A DNA stretch of 64,000 nt from Onchidella celtica (GCA_963931925.1 OZ007570.1:38910057-38974056); one strand, 5' to 3'; counted from the first letter of the stretch, positions 10,390-21,326 are shown. Numbers and translations are program-made. Notes: generated from the sequence alone by a model not told the origin.

Positions 10390-10593
10390 CTAGCTCCAAC
10401 CACCTGATGAAGCAGGCTGACGTGGCGGAACAACACCCAACTGCCTGGGGGCTGCCCAGGTTACGGCGGGCGGTAGTTGATCAATGCACCTGAAAAGCCG
10501 CTCCCACCGACAGAGGGGACCCCTGGCGCTCATCCGTACGCCAAATGGATTGAGCTTATCACCGGTAACTGCCACCTCCCGTGTTGTGCCCAT
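10390..10593 (-). CDS. 67-codon leader ORF in frame with the LINE polyprotein
   Basis: ATG at 10593 to TAG at 10392-10390. This ORF is in the same frame as the EN-RT polyprotein, and after the TAG the frame runs open for 28 codons (10389-10306) into the polyprotein's first ATG. Its end is rich in Pro, Arg and Gln (PPRQPASS). There is no known domain. Two readings are possible: the natural N-terminus of the polyprotein cut by one nonsense change, or a short upstream ORF typical of the family. Comparison with other copies would decide. The gene context is the LINE 5' region only. Confidence 0.45.
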   Translation of the reverse strand: MGTTREVAVTGDKLNPFGVRMSARGPLCRWERLFRCIDQLPPAVTWAAPRQLGVVPPRQPASSGGWS

Positions 10594-11075
10594 CCGTAAC
10601 GGATGGCTGGAGTGTCCTCTCCAAATCGGAAATGGGTGGGCTTATAGAGGAGAGACAGACGCTTGCCAAGCCCGAGCAAACGCCTCCTCGTTTTGCTGCC
10701 TTGCCTGGGCTATTTTTAAGAGATGGTGCTTTGCCCAGAGGCACCACCCCTCTCTCTGCCATTCTAGTTAAACCCAAGGGAGAGACCAGGTCAATACATT
10801 TGGAACTAGTCCGGCTGCAGGAGATGCTGGAAGCCAGTTTGATGCAGTTCTCCCTGACAACCACCTTCGGGTCTCCACTCCTGATTTTCTGTCTGGGTTT
10901 ACTCCCATAGCCTTTGCTATCATAGCAACACACAAGGCAGTGTGGTATTTGTATTCAGGGTTACCTTCCCCTAGTCTTCCTCTCTCCCGAGATGACCCAC
11001 AAGACAGTGGGGGTGACAGTAGCAGGCTGTATTGTGTACTGTCATACAATAGCAGAAAACTCTGGCCTGACATAA
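10594..11075 (-). other. 5' UTR of the RTE-like LINE
   Basis: About 480 bp between the 5' target duplication and the leader ORF, more GC-rich than the flanks. Two overlapping minus-strand frames (10933-10559 and 11073-10768) are open but have no recognisable domain. As an RTE-type 5' region it should hold the element's internal promoter, but I see no certain promoter motif. Confidence 0.6.
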
Positions 11076-11088
11076 ATTTGTGACATAC
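11076..11088 (+). repeat. Target-site duplication of the RTE-like LINE, 5' side
   Basis: ATTTGTGACATAC, identical over 13 bp to 7105-7117. Confidence 0.85.
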
Positions 11089-11404
11089 TTCGATGACAAA
11101 TTAACTGGATTGGATTAAGACACTGGCGTCTTCAATGGCTGCATACAATTACAAATCTCTGTTTAAAATCAAATCACCTGAGAGTAGCATTATCAGTTCA
11201 ACCTGCAATTATAAATACAATATTCAGAAGATAGGCAGATCTCCCCCCCCCCCCCACCACCTTCCCTTCGCCAAATTAAATGAGAAATATAAGCTGTGAC
11301 AATCAGTGGGGGATTATTTTTTTTTACAGAATTATTTCATTAGTGTAAATAATAATAATCATCATATTATAAAGGACGTAAGGCCTCCAATGCAATCATG
11401 AAAG
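11089..11404. other. Unassigned spacer
   Basis: AT-rich with a C-run at about 11243-11253 and (AAT)n at 11347-11360. No ORF or repeat partner. Confidence 0.4.
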
Positions 11405-11790
11405 GCATTTTACACTGCTGAGTCTTAAATTCTACAAGATATCATGTTACGCACAGAAAGATGTACAGGTGCATGTGGGAATATTTAAAAGGTCTTGAAG
11501 CTATTTACACTTTTAGAACTTTTCTTGATTTTGAACCACAATTGAATTGAACAGAAGAAAGTGTTCTGAGATTTTGATCCGGAAAAAAGAGACGCATTTT
11601 CTTCAAGCAGAATTAAAAAGTATGACAGGAATTTAGTTCTGCGGACCAGTTTACACGCTGGTGCATTAGTGATCGAACCTCAACTTTTAAAAAAATCACA
11701 TTTGCGTATTCTCCGAGTCAGCGGGCCAACTACTTATAATAACGCAATAATAATAATAATGTTATCGTTACATTTCATCTTGGGAATTGT
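11405..11790 (-). mobile_element. SINE-2 copy (tRNA-derived)
   Basis: Reverse complement of 49180-49510. Shared blocks include gtcatactttttaattctgc, cagaacactttcttctg and cctgtac. On the minus strand the 5' part looks like a tRNA head: A-box-like tggcccgctgac at about 11724-11735 and B-box-like gaggttcgatcac at about 11671-11683, then a long non-coding body. An (AAT)n microsatellite (about 11747-11760) flanks the head, as (TTA)n does at 49 kb, so the SINE may prefer or carry such sites. No coding capacity is expected. Confidence 0.65.
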
Positions 11791-11966
11791 GACAACTTAA
11801 TGTCTACCTATTCCGTGCCGTCTTAGACGTTATGCAAAACCAGTCTTCACTTTCACGTGGCCTTTCTTACTTGTGACTTACAAACTAATGTGCATCTTTC
11901 CAAGTGTCTGCGCCTAAGGTCTGGTCGGCATCCAGACAAAGGATTATTTGTTGAGCTAGCAATTTT

Positions 11967-14900
11967 AAGACGTTACGTTAGAATCTTCGCTTCAGTGAAA
12001 GAAGGGATTTTGTGTTTAGGTCTTTATTTTAAGACGTTACGTTAGAATCTTCGCTTCAGTGCAAGAAGGGATTTTGTGTTTAGGTCTTTATTTAAGACGT
12101 TACGTTAGAATCTTCGCTTCAGTGAAAGAAGGGATTTTGTGTTTGGGTCTTTATTTTAAGAGGTTACGTTAGAATCTTCGCTTCAGTGCAAGAAGGGATT
12201 TTGTGTTTGGGTCTTTATTTTAAGAGGTTACGTTAGAATCTTCGCTTCAGTGCAAGAAGGGATTTTGTGTTTAGGTCTTTATTTTAAGACGTTCCGTTAG
12301 AATCTTCGCTTCAGTGCAAGAAGGGATTTTGTGTTTAGGTCTTTATTTTAAGACGTTACGTTAGAATCTTCGCTTCAGTGCAAGAAGGGATTTTGTGTTT
12401 AGGTCTTTATTTTAATAGGTTACGTTGGAATCTTCGCTTCAGTGCAAGAAGGGATTTTGTGTTTAGGTCTTTATTTTAAGAGGTTACGTTAGAATCTTCG
12501 CTTCAGTGCAAGAAGGGATTTTGTGTTTAGGTCTTTATTTTAAGACGTTACGTTAGAATCTTCGCTTCAGTGCAAGAAGGGATTTTGTGTTTAGGTCTTT
12601 ATTTTAAGACGTTACGTTAGAATCTTGGCTTCAGTGCAAGAAGGGATTTTGTGTTTAGGTCTTTATTTTAAGAGGTTACGTTAGAATCTTCGCTTCAGTG
12701 CAAGAAGGGATTTTGTGTTTAGGTCTTTATTTTAAGAGGTTACGTTGGAATCTTCGCTTCAGTGCAAGAAGGGATTTTGTGTTTAGGTCTTTATTTTAAG
12801 AGGTTACGTTGGAATCTTCGCTTCAGTGCAAGAAGGGATTTTGTGTTTAGGTCTTTATTTTAAGAGGTTACGTTGGAATCTTCGCTTCAGTGCAAGAAGG
12901 GATTTTGTGTTTAGGTCTTTATTTTAAGAGGTTACGTTGGAATCTTCGCTTCAGTGCAAGAAGGGATTTTGTGTTTAGGTCTTTATTTTAAGAGGTTACG
13001 TTGGAATCTTCGCTTCAGTGCAAGAAGGGATTTTGTGTTTAGGTCTTTATTTTAAGAGGTTACGTTGGAATCTTCGCTTCAGTGCAAGAAGGGATTTTGT
13101 GTTTAGGTCTTTATTTTAAGAGGTTACGTTGGAATCTTCGCTTCAGTGCAAGAAGGGATTTTGTGTTTAGGTCTTTATTTTAAGAGGTTACGTTGGAATC
13201 TTCGCTTCAGTGCAAGAAGGGATTTTGTGTTTAGGTCTTTATTTTAAGAGGTTACGTTGGAATCTTCGCTTCAGTGCAAGAAGGGATTTTGTGTTTAGGT
13301 CTTTATTTTAAGAGGTTACGTTGGAATCTTCGCTTCAGTGCAAAAAGGGATTTTGTGTTTAGGTCTTTATTTTAAGAGGTTACGTTGGAATCTTCGCTTC
13401 AGTGCAAGAAGGGATTTTGTGTTTAGGTCTTTATTTTAAGAGGTTACGTTGGAATCTTCGCTTCAGTGCAAGAAGGGATTTTGTGTTCAGGTCTTTATTT
13501 TAAGAGGTTACGTTGGAATCTTCGCTTCAGTGCAAGAAGGGATTTTGTGTTTAGGTCTTTATTTTAAGAGGTTACGTTAGAATCTTCGCTTCAGTGCAAG
13601 AAGGGATTTTGTGTTTAGGTCTTTATTTTAAGACGTTACGTTAGAATCTTCGCTTCAGTGCAAGAAGGGATTTTGTGTTTAGGTCTTTATTTTAAGACGT
13701 TACGTTAGAATCTTGGCTTCAGTGCAAGAAGGGATTTTGTGTTTAGGTCTTTATTTTAAGAGGTTACGTTAGAATCTTCGCTTCAGTGCAAGAAGGGATT
13801 TTGTGTTTAGGTCTTTATTTTAAGAGGTTACGTTGGAATCTTCGCTTCAGTGCAAGAAGGGATTTTGTGTTTAGGTCTTTATTTTAAGAGGTTACGTTGG
13901 AATCTTCGCTTCAGTGCAAGAAGGGATTTTGTGTTTAGGTCTTTATTTTAAGAGGTTACGTTGGAATCTTCGCTTCAGTGCAAGAAGGGATTTTGTGTTT
14001 AGGTCTTTATTTTAAGAGGTTACGTTGGAATCTTCGCTTCAGTGCAAGAAGGGATTTTGTGTTTAGGTCTTTATTTTAAGAGGTTACGTTGGAATCTTCG
14101 CTTCAGTGCAAGAAGGGATTTTGTGTTTAGGTCTTTATTTTAAGAGGTTACGTTGGAATCTTCGTTTCAGTGCAAGAAGGGATTTTGTGTTTAGGTCTTT
14201 ATTTTAAGAGGTTACGTTGGAATCTTCGCTTCAGTGCAAGAAGGGATTTTGTGTTTAGGTCTTTATTTTAAGAGGTTACGTTGGAATCTTCGCTTCAGTG
14301 CAAGAAGGGATTTTGTGTTTAGGTCTTTATTTTAAGAGGTTACGTTGGAATCTTCGCTTCAGTGCAAGAAGGGATTTTGTGTTTAGGTCTTTATTTTAAG
14401 AGGTTACGTTGGAATCTTCGCTTCAGTGCAAGAAGGGATTTTGTGTTTAGGTCTTTATTTTAAGAGGTTACGTTGGAATCTTCGCTTCAGTGCAAGAAGG
14501 GATTTTGTGTTTAGGTCTTTATTTTAAGAGGTTACGTTGGAATCTTCGCTTCAGTGCAAGAAGGGATTTTGTGTTTAGGTCTTTATTTTAAGAGGTTACG
14601 TTGGAATCTTCGCTTCAGTGCAAGAAGGGATTTTGTGTTTAGGTCTTTATTTTAAGAGGTTACGTTAGAATCTTCGCTTCAGTGCAAGAAGGGATTTTGT
14701 GTTTAGGTCTTTATTTTAAGAGGTTACGTTGGAATCTTCGCTTCAGTGAAAGAAGGGATTTTGTGTTTAGGTCTTTATTTTAAGAGGTTACGTTAGAATC
14801 TTCGCTTCAGTGCAAGAAGGGATTTTGTGTTTAGGTCTTTATTTTAAGAGGTTACGTTAGAATCTTCGCTTCAGTGCAAGAAGGGATTTTGTGTTTAGGT

Positions 14901-15108
14901 CTTTATTTTAAGAGGTTACGTTAGAATCTTCGCTTCAGTGCAAGAAGGGATTTTGTGTTTAGGTCTTTATTTTAAGAGGTTACGTTAGAATCTTCGCTTC
15001 AGTGCAAGAAGGGATTTTGTGTTTAGGTCTTTATTTTAAGAGGTTACGTTAGAATCTTCGCTTCAGTGCAAGAAGGGATTTTGTGTTTAGGTCTTTATTT
15101 TAAGAGGT
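11967..15108 (+). repeat. 64-bp satellite array, 49 units
   Basis: A head-to-tail array of a 64-bp unit: aagaggttacgttggaatct, then tcgcttcagtgcaagaaggg, then attttgtgtttaggtcttta and tttt. Unit starts run from 11967 to 15102, which equals 49 units with one unit 1 bp short (near 12093). Units differ at a few fixed sites (gacgtt/gaggtt, gttaga/gttgga, gcaag/gaaag, cttcgc/cttggc). The rare variant cttggc occurs twice, in units starting 12606 and 13694, exactly 17 units apart. Neighbouring variants also match, which shows a 17-unit higher-order duplication. No ORF runs through it. Confidence 0.95.
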
Positions 15109-15470
15109 CCGCCGCCATTTCATCTTTCTTGTTTTTACTTTTCTTGTTCTTGTTTCTGTGTGTTTTTGTGGTAGGGATTAGTTTTCTGAGAATTTTGCCC
15201 GGGGCAGCGGCCTTGTTCAGCCCACTCTTTTATCGATTTTTAACTGCCACGGTGTTTTTATCGTGCGCAACGAGCAAAGGGACCCTCTTAAGTTTTTCGT
15301 CCTTATCCGAGAGGACTAGGTGCTCGATCCTACCTACAATAGGATCCGGGATAGGCATTTTTTCCGCTGGAAAAAAAAATTCCTACATGCCTGCACCGAC
15401 TGGGGATCGAACCGGGTACCTTCGGCATGAGAGGCGAGCACATTGCCTCTAGACCGCCGTGTCCCTATGC
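15109..15470 (-). mobile_element. SINE-1 copy inserted at the satellite edge
   Basis: tRNA-derived SINE on the minus strand, about 362 bp. Its head lies at the right: A-box-like ggtctagaggc at about 15446-15456 and B-box-like ggttcgatccc at about 15404-15415. The tail at the left reads, on the minus strand, acaagaacaagaa. It is flanked by AAGAGGT at 15102-15108 and again at 15471-15477. AAGAGGT is the start of the satellite unit, so the SINE jumped into the last unit of the array. The plus-strand ORF through 15066-15452 is an artefact of the insert. Confidence 0.8.
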
Positions 15471-15477
15471 AAGAGGT

Positions 15478-15692
15478 AATTATTTTCATCTTCACAAATA
15501 AATAGATAATCAATTATTGCACTGAATCGACGGAATCATCCCCGCCAACTGCCATCAGAGGTTGGAATGAGTTAAGATTAGATTGAAGATTACGAGTAAA
15601 AGCACCAGGCAGAAAGAGATTATTGTCATCGTAATATGTGAATATATAAAAAAAAAACTGTCTTTTGACATTCGAATTGAATGGCTGACGAT
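15478..15692. other. Unassigned spacer
   Basis: The first bases after the SINE (aggtaattattttcatcttc) may be a decayed remnant of the satellite unit. Nothing else seen. Confidence 0.35.
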
Positions 15693-16190
15693 ACATGGTG
15701 GGTCTCGGCTAAACGGAGTACAAGATGGCTGAGACGCAATAGAACTTGGCACAAGGTGGTTGGGTGGCAGCATGGCTGGGTATAACATAGTTGGATCGTA
15801 GTAGGGGCTAGGTACCAGATGGTTGGGTCCAAGTAGAGCTAGGTACAAGATGGTTGGGTCCAAGTAGGGCTAGGTACAAGACTGTTGGCTCCCAGTAGGG
15901 CTACGTGCAAGATTGTTGGGTCTCAGTAGGTCTAGGTGCAAGATTGTTGGATCGCAGTAGGGCTAAGTTCAAGGTTGTTGGATCACACTAGGACTAAGTA
16001 CAAGATGGTTAAATCGCAGTAGGGCTAGGTACAAGATGGTTGGATCGCAGCAGGGCTGGGTACAAAATCGTTGGGTCCTACTAGGGCCTAGGTGGCAGAT
16101 TGTTGCTTCCCAGTAAGGCGGGTTGGGTACAAACTTATTTGGTCGCAATTGTAATGCTAGGTACAAGATAGCTGGACGGCATTAGGAGGA
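15693..16190 (+). repeat. 31-bp minisatellite
   Basis: About 16 diverged copies of a unit like aggtacaagatggttgggtc followed by caagtagggct. Substitutions are frequent and a few indels shift the period. The minus-strand ORFs rich in Pro-Thr-Ile-Leu come from this period and are not genes. Confidence 0.85.
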
Positions 16191-16312
16191 GGCAAAAGAT
16201 GACCATGAGGCAAAAATAAAAAGAAATTTCTATCCTACAATGGCCTTCCTTCAAGTTTACATTTAATATTCTCATACCGAGACCATTCCCATAGGCCTCA
16301 AGCAGTAAGACG

Positions 16313-16672
16313 CTTCGCTGTCAAAGAAAACAGTGGGGCCAAAATAATAATTTAAAAAAGTGATATCTGCTCTCAAAGAAAACCGCGCCGAAAAATAATT
16401 CTTTAAAAAAGGTGATATCTGCTGTCAAACAAAACGGTGGGGCTAACATTTAAAAAAAAAGTGATATTTGCTGTCAAAGAAAACATGTGGCCAAAATATA
16501 AATATAAAAAGGGGGATATTTGCTGTCAAAGAAAACAGTGGTGCCAATATATGTATATAAAGTAATATCTGCTGTCAAAGAAAGCATGGGGCCAAAATAT
16601 GTATTTAAAAAAGTGATATCTTCTGTCAAAGAAAACAGTGGAGCCAAATAAAAACAAAAAAGTGACGTCTAA
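16313..16672 (+). repeat. 49-52-bp minisatellite
   Basis: Seven copies of a unit anchored by gctgtcaaagaaaacagtgg and gtgatatctgc. Anchors begin at 16317, 16369, 16421, 16470, 16522, 16571 and 16622, so the period is 49-52 bp. Between the anchors lies an A-rich stretch of variable length. Confidence 0.85.
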
Positions 16673-17231
16673 AGAAACGTGCAGTCCTGACAAAGTACTC
16701 GTAAAATACGCTTTCAGGTAACATGACGCCTCACGCTAAAACTGGCATATGAACGAGGATTCAAATGTCGTCTAGAAAAGAAACAAAGCAGGTGGAGAGT
16801 TTGATGTCCCTAGTTCAGAAAGGCCAAAGATGATTTCTATCAGTTGTTCTCATGTTTCGTCCGATTTTTGCATTTAAAGTGCTTTTTTCAGAGTTCCCTG
16901 GGTACTTTCAAGGATATCCCCTTTCATATTATCTACGAGAGCCAGGCTGTCTTCACTTCAATCTATATTTTAAATATTTTGCACTCCCCAGACTTCAAGA
17001 CGAAAGCAGACGTCCAGGACATTTTACTACAAAGCCTTTCATCCTTGGTAAAGCCTGTGAGGGGGCTGCGGTGTTTAAAGCAGTACAGGTTGTGACATTA
17101 AGAAAGAAAGGGGTAATAAAACAAAAGCAGACAATGTGAAATAAGAACGTTCTCCGCCCGCTTAGTTGATGGTGTTGTCTGGAGGCTGTACAGTCTTTGG
17201 TCAAAGAGGGTATGATAAGTTTAATTTTCGG
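16673..17231. other. Unassigned spacer
   Basis: Overlapping short frames at 16844-17204 on both strands have no recognisable motif. No repeat partner. Confidence 0.3.
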
Positions 17232-17232
17232 G

Positions 17233-17314
<82 letters not shown>

Positions 17315-17358
17315 CCTATCTACCTATCTATCTATCTATCTATGTATCTATCTAGCTG

Positions 17359-17433
<75 letters not shown>

Positions 17434-17521
17434 GCCTGTCCGTCCGTCCGTCAGTTTGTCCGTCCATCTATCTATCTATCTGTCCATCCGACCGTTCATC
17501 CGTCCGTCCGTCCATCCTTCT

Positions 17522-17554
<33 letters not shown>

Positions 17555-17728
17555 CCTCTCCACCAGTTCGTCCGTCCGTCTGACTAAGTCCGTCCACCGT
17601 TTGCTTGTCCCTCTGTATGACTGTCCGTTTGTCTGTCTGTCTGCTTGTCTGTCAGTTTATCTATCTGTCTGGAAAAGGCGTCCGTCCGCCCACCGTCTGT
17701 CTGTCTCTCTGTCTGTCTGTCTATAGTT
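17232..17728 (+). repeat. CTAT/CTGT/CCGT tetranucleotide array
   Basis: About 500 bp of compound tetranucleotides: a long uniform (CTAT)n at the left, then (CTGT)n, then more varied CCGT/CCAT/CTGT units to the right. The apparent 186-aa and 153-aa proteins across it are products of the 4-bp period. Confidence 0.95.
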
Positions 17729-18071
17729 AGTCTCACTTTACGTTGGTAAATTTCCGAATTTATTATTTGAACCCTGAGCCACTGGGCCAGATGGATTGCT
17801 TTTGCCGTTCTTGCTGTTCTTCTCCGTGTCTGAGGCCACCGTTTCGAGTCCTGAAAAAAGATGATGTCTTTCAAATGTGATTCGGTCAACTTTTCTCTGG
17901 TACGATCTTTCAGGATTTGTTGATGATAGCCAAGGGTTATTTCCTGCTGTTTGCTTATTGCATGGATTCTGTGGCTTCTCCGACATCTTCTGCGCCGCTT
18001 CTTTTGACAGTTAACAAAATCAAAATGTTTTGTCTTCCTTTTCATTTGTGATGTTCAGACAAAGAGCCAAG
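17729..18071. other. Unassigned spacer
   Basis: Unique-looking sequence with no motif recognised on either strand. Confidence 0.3.
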
Positions 18072-18785
<714 letters not shown>

Positions 18786-18993
18786 TAGGGTGAAACAGAT
18801 CAAGCCTGATGTAGACCCCAGACCGGTGACTCGCCGCCCATACATTTTGCCTCAACAGGCACCACTGCCCGCTGCATCCGGTTGGGTGGCGGTGAGCATG
18901 CAATTCCCTGTTGTGCTATTGTGGAGCAAAAAATTTACGGGCGCCGAGCCATCAGTCTGGCGCCTAAATCAGCCTTGGTTGGTTTCACCCCTA
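18786..18993. mobile_element. Fold-back MITE-D copy (~208 bp)
   Basis: The two halves are inverted repeats. The left starts tagggtgaaacagatcaagc; the right is ...gccttggttggtttcacccc ta. Both halves carry a gactcgcc/ggcgccgag-type step. Relatives lie at 31078 and 63481. Long inverted arms with a short central loop identify a fold-back MITE; TA at both edges hints at a TA target, but this is weak. Confidence 0.65.
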
Positions 18994-19528
18994 ATGGCTA
19001 CATTACGTTAGGAAAAGGCAAGCTGAAAATAGTAGAATGACTGGACAGAAGGAAACCCTATTAGAGGCGCCCGCCAACCTTACGTTGTGACTTAGGAATT
19101 GAATGGAACGTAATGAACAGAGCCAGTGGTTGAAGCTGGGTGCTAGGGTGAAGTAAATGAAGTGTGCAGTGGCGAGGACGAAACCTACGTTATAATTAGA
19201 CGAGGCGCCTATCAAAGAGTCTTTTCGTTCATTTTCTTGTTGAAAGCTGGTTATAGTGACAACTTTCAACAATGCAGAAATAGAACATAGGACCAACCGC
19301 TTTTAGGTCAAGCGCTCCATTCATTGCCATATTACATCGGCATCATCAGGATTTACTTCAGATATATTTAAAAAAAAAAAAAATTAAATAGACAGAAAAA
19401 GTGTTTCTGGAAGTTTTTGGTGTGATAAAATGAAAATTAAAAACGGCATATTAGAACTTGTGTGAAATAGCTGAGGTAGCCGGTGTTATAGGAGATAAAC
19501 CTACTTCCACCCCTTCCCTTCCCTTTTC
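18994..19528. other. Unassigned spacer
   Basis: An A-run at about 19371-19384. No supported ORF or repeat partner. Confidence 0.3.
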
Positions 19529-19760
19529 ATGATCTCTCTCTCTCTCTCACTCTCTCTTTCTTCTCTCTCTCCCCTCTCTCTCTTTCTCTCACTCTTCTCT
19601 CTCTCTCCCTATCTCTCTCCCCCTCTCTCTCTCTTATCTCTCTCCCTCTCTCTCTCTCCCCCTCTCTCTCTCTTCCTCTCTCTCCCTCTCTCTCTCCTCC
19701 CCTCTCTCTTTCTCTCACTCTTTCTCTCTCTCTTTCCCCTCCCAACCTCTCTCTCACTCA
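19529..19760 (+). repeat. CT-rich microsatellite
   Basis: About 230 bp of (CT)n with TTT, CCC and AC interruptions, on the opposite strand sense to the GA tract at 18.1 kb. Ser-Leu and Arg-Glu ORFs here are spurious. Confidence 0.95.
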
Positions 19761-19874
19761 GGTAGATTCTCTAAAGCCAGACCTGCCATATTATCCTTAC
19801 AAATAGCTGGCGCAGCCTGTTAAAGATTAATGAGAGTATTCACAAGCTCTTCCATGGACAAAGTCAACAAGAAG

Positions 19875-20113
19875 TGCATTGTCGCCCAAAGGAAAAACGA
19901 CGTAACTAACGACATAGCCTTTTTCTACTTTATTGTCTCTGATATGAGGTCACTTACGTTGATTTGTCAAACTAGAAACGACTATTTTGGTGGCAGATCT
20001 GTCTATCTGGTTTTTACATAAAAGAACATTGGGTGTGACAAGTTCATAGAGACAATAAAGTAGAAAAAGGCCATACTGTCAGTTACGTCATTTTTCCTCT
20101 GGGCGGCAATGCA
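19875..20113. mobile_element. Fold-back MITE, single copy (~239 bp)
   Basis: Inverted arms of about 65 bp: the left arm begins tgcattgtcgccc and holds cctttttctactttattgtc; the right arm is the inverse, gacaataaagtagaaaaagg ... gggcggcaatgca. About 105 bp of loop separates the arms. No second copy was found in the window. The arms differ at few positions, so the insertion is not very old. Confidence 0.7.
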
Positions 20114-20425
20114 GTTTAACAAAATTGTCTTCTCTTATGTCATATTTTATTTTTATGTTTTCTAAGACAAGCCGAGCATAAAATGATCAAAGTAATTGAT
20201 ATTTTATTAATCACTTATTCCTATTACCCCCCTGGGCGGGTTTGACAAAATTCTGCATCTGGTCTTTGAAGTGTGGCTTGCAATTTGTTTTTACTGCATA
20301 ATTTGTTATTATGATGGCATTTGTCATGGATGCACGATATTCCTGCTCATGGCAAAATCACAGAACGAAATTTGCATGACCTCAGTATTCATTGAACTGA
20401 CTAGATCATGTTAATATTTCCATTG
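20114..20425. other. Unassigned spacer
   Basis: AT-rich; nothing recognised. Confidence 0.35.
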
Positions 20426-20731
20426 GTGTTACAGGTATGTATTTCCCCCATTTTTATTTTTTTTTTTTGCGCTGGGGGTGCGTATTTTAAAGCCTTTTGT
20501 GGCTCCAGAGCTAGAGAGCTCCTCCCGAAATACGCCTAACAACAGCCTTAATTAATTATATTATTCTTTCAGTTTTTTTTTTTTTTTGGTTGAAAGGGTA
20601 GGGGGCAGGGGGCAGGGTTTGGGATTCAATAAGATTTATGGTTGATGATAAGGACGGGGTTAAAGAGAGTGCATATGTACGCGCCCCTAGTGCAAAAGGC
20701 TTGGAATGCGTACGTACTTGTAACAGCAGCC
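20426..20731 (+). mobile_element. MITE-A copy
   Basis: Same order of blocks as the copy at 3629: gttacaggtatgt, aaagccttttgtggctccag, ttaattaat...attctttcag, a T-run and gataaggacggggttaaag. It ends gtacgtacttgtaacagcag, the inverse of the family's left end. Confidence 0.8.
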
Positions 20732-20930
20732 TAGTACTTCGAAAATTACGGACGGAACTTTGTAAACTTAGCAGTCACATGGCAACATTCAGTAAATCTA
20801 GGGAAAGTTACTGACGCTGCCGCATTCTATGCAGCTAATGTACCGAAACTCAGAACGTTGACATCAATCTGGGGATACGCCGAATACCATTCTGAAGTTG
20901 TGTTTACGCAGGTAGGTTTTAGGAATTCCG

Positions 20931-21126
20931 TTTTACTGCTATAGTCCACAGCATCTGTTCCGCTCCGCTATTTTTATGGCCAATGACGTAAAACACACTT
21001 TGTCCCTGTATACTTGTCCACAGCATCCGTTCCGCTCCGCTCCTCACCGCTATAGAGGCAAAGAGGGTTTTCATTCGTCATTTTCCGTAAAAATAGCGAT
21101 GCGGATGCTGTGGACAAGAGCAGTAA
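20931..21126. mobile_element. MITE-H copy
   Basis: Inverted ends: ttactgctatagtccacagc on the left and gctgtggacaagagcagtaa on the right. Inside, a second direct copy of the end module (cttgtccacagcatccgttc) lies at about 21011. Thus even this short copy has two direct modules facing one inverted module. It is related to the larger composite at 27908. Confidence 0.75.
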
Positions 21127-21316
21127 GGAATGAAATTTAGCGGAATGTGTGTTGCGTTTACACTTTTCCGAAATCGGAATGAAATTTGACCCAAACCTAT
21201 TTCATTTCCTAAAATCGGAAAGCCCAAGAGTTCTTCCCCCATTGCCTACCAGTTCTTTTCTCCATTCTTAAAACCCACCAGTGTAAACAGGCCTTAAGGC
21301 CGAGGCCACAGGACGT

Positions 21317-21326
21317 GCTGAGCTAT
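21317..21326 (+). repeat. Target duplication of SINE-1, left
   Basis: GCTGAGCTAT is repeated exactly at 21671-21680. Confidence 0.85.

Larger units (their letters stand above)
7118..11075 (-). mobile_element. Full-length RTE-like non-LTR retrotransposon (3958 bp)
   Basis: The element is bounded by a perfect 13-bp duplication (7105-7117 and 11076-11088). On the minus strand it has a 5' UTR from 11075 to about 10594, a 67-codon leader ORF, the EN-RT polyprotein, and a 3' UTR of only 56 bp ending in an AT-rich tail. A single long EN-RT ORF, a short 3' UTR, the start motif TWNVRTM and the C-terminal YGSETWT and RLRWLGH blocks resemble the RTE superfamily as I know it. The exact clade is not certain. 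The exact duplication and open frame suggest a young insertion. Confidence 0.85.

Noticed and set aside
11967-15108. CRISPR-like array
   Set aside because: Units are contiguous 64-bp repeats without unique spacers, in a eukaryotic setting; the same reasoning covers the 29-, 31-, 40- and 45-bp arrays.
15066-15452. 128-aa protein with a hydrophobic N-terminus
   Set aside because: It runs from a satellite unit into the antisense of a SINE-1 copy.
17166-17726. 186-aa frame rich in Tyr-Leu-Ser-Ile
   Set aside because: Product of the 4-bp period of CTAT/CTGT repeats, open in all frames; the same applies at 4979-5624, 23193-23692 and 48094-48875.
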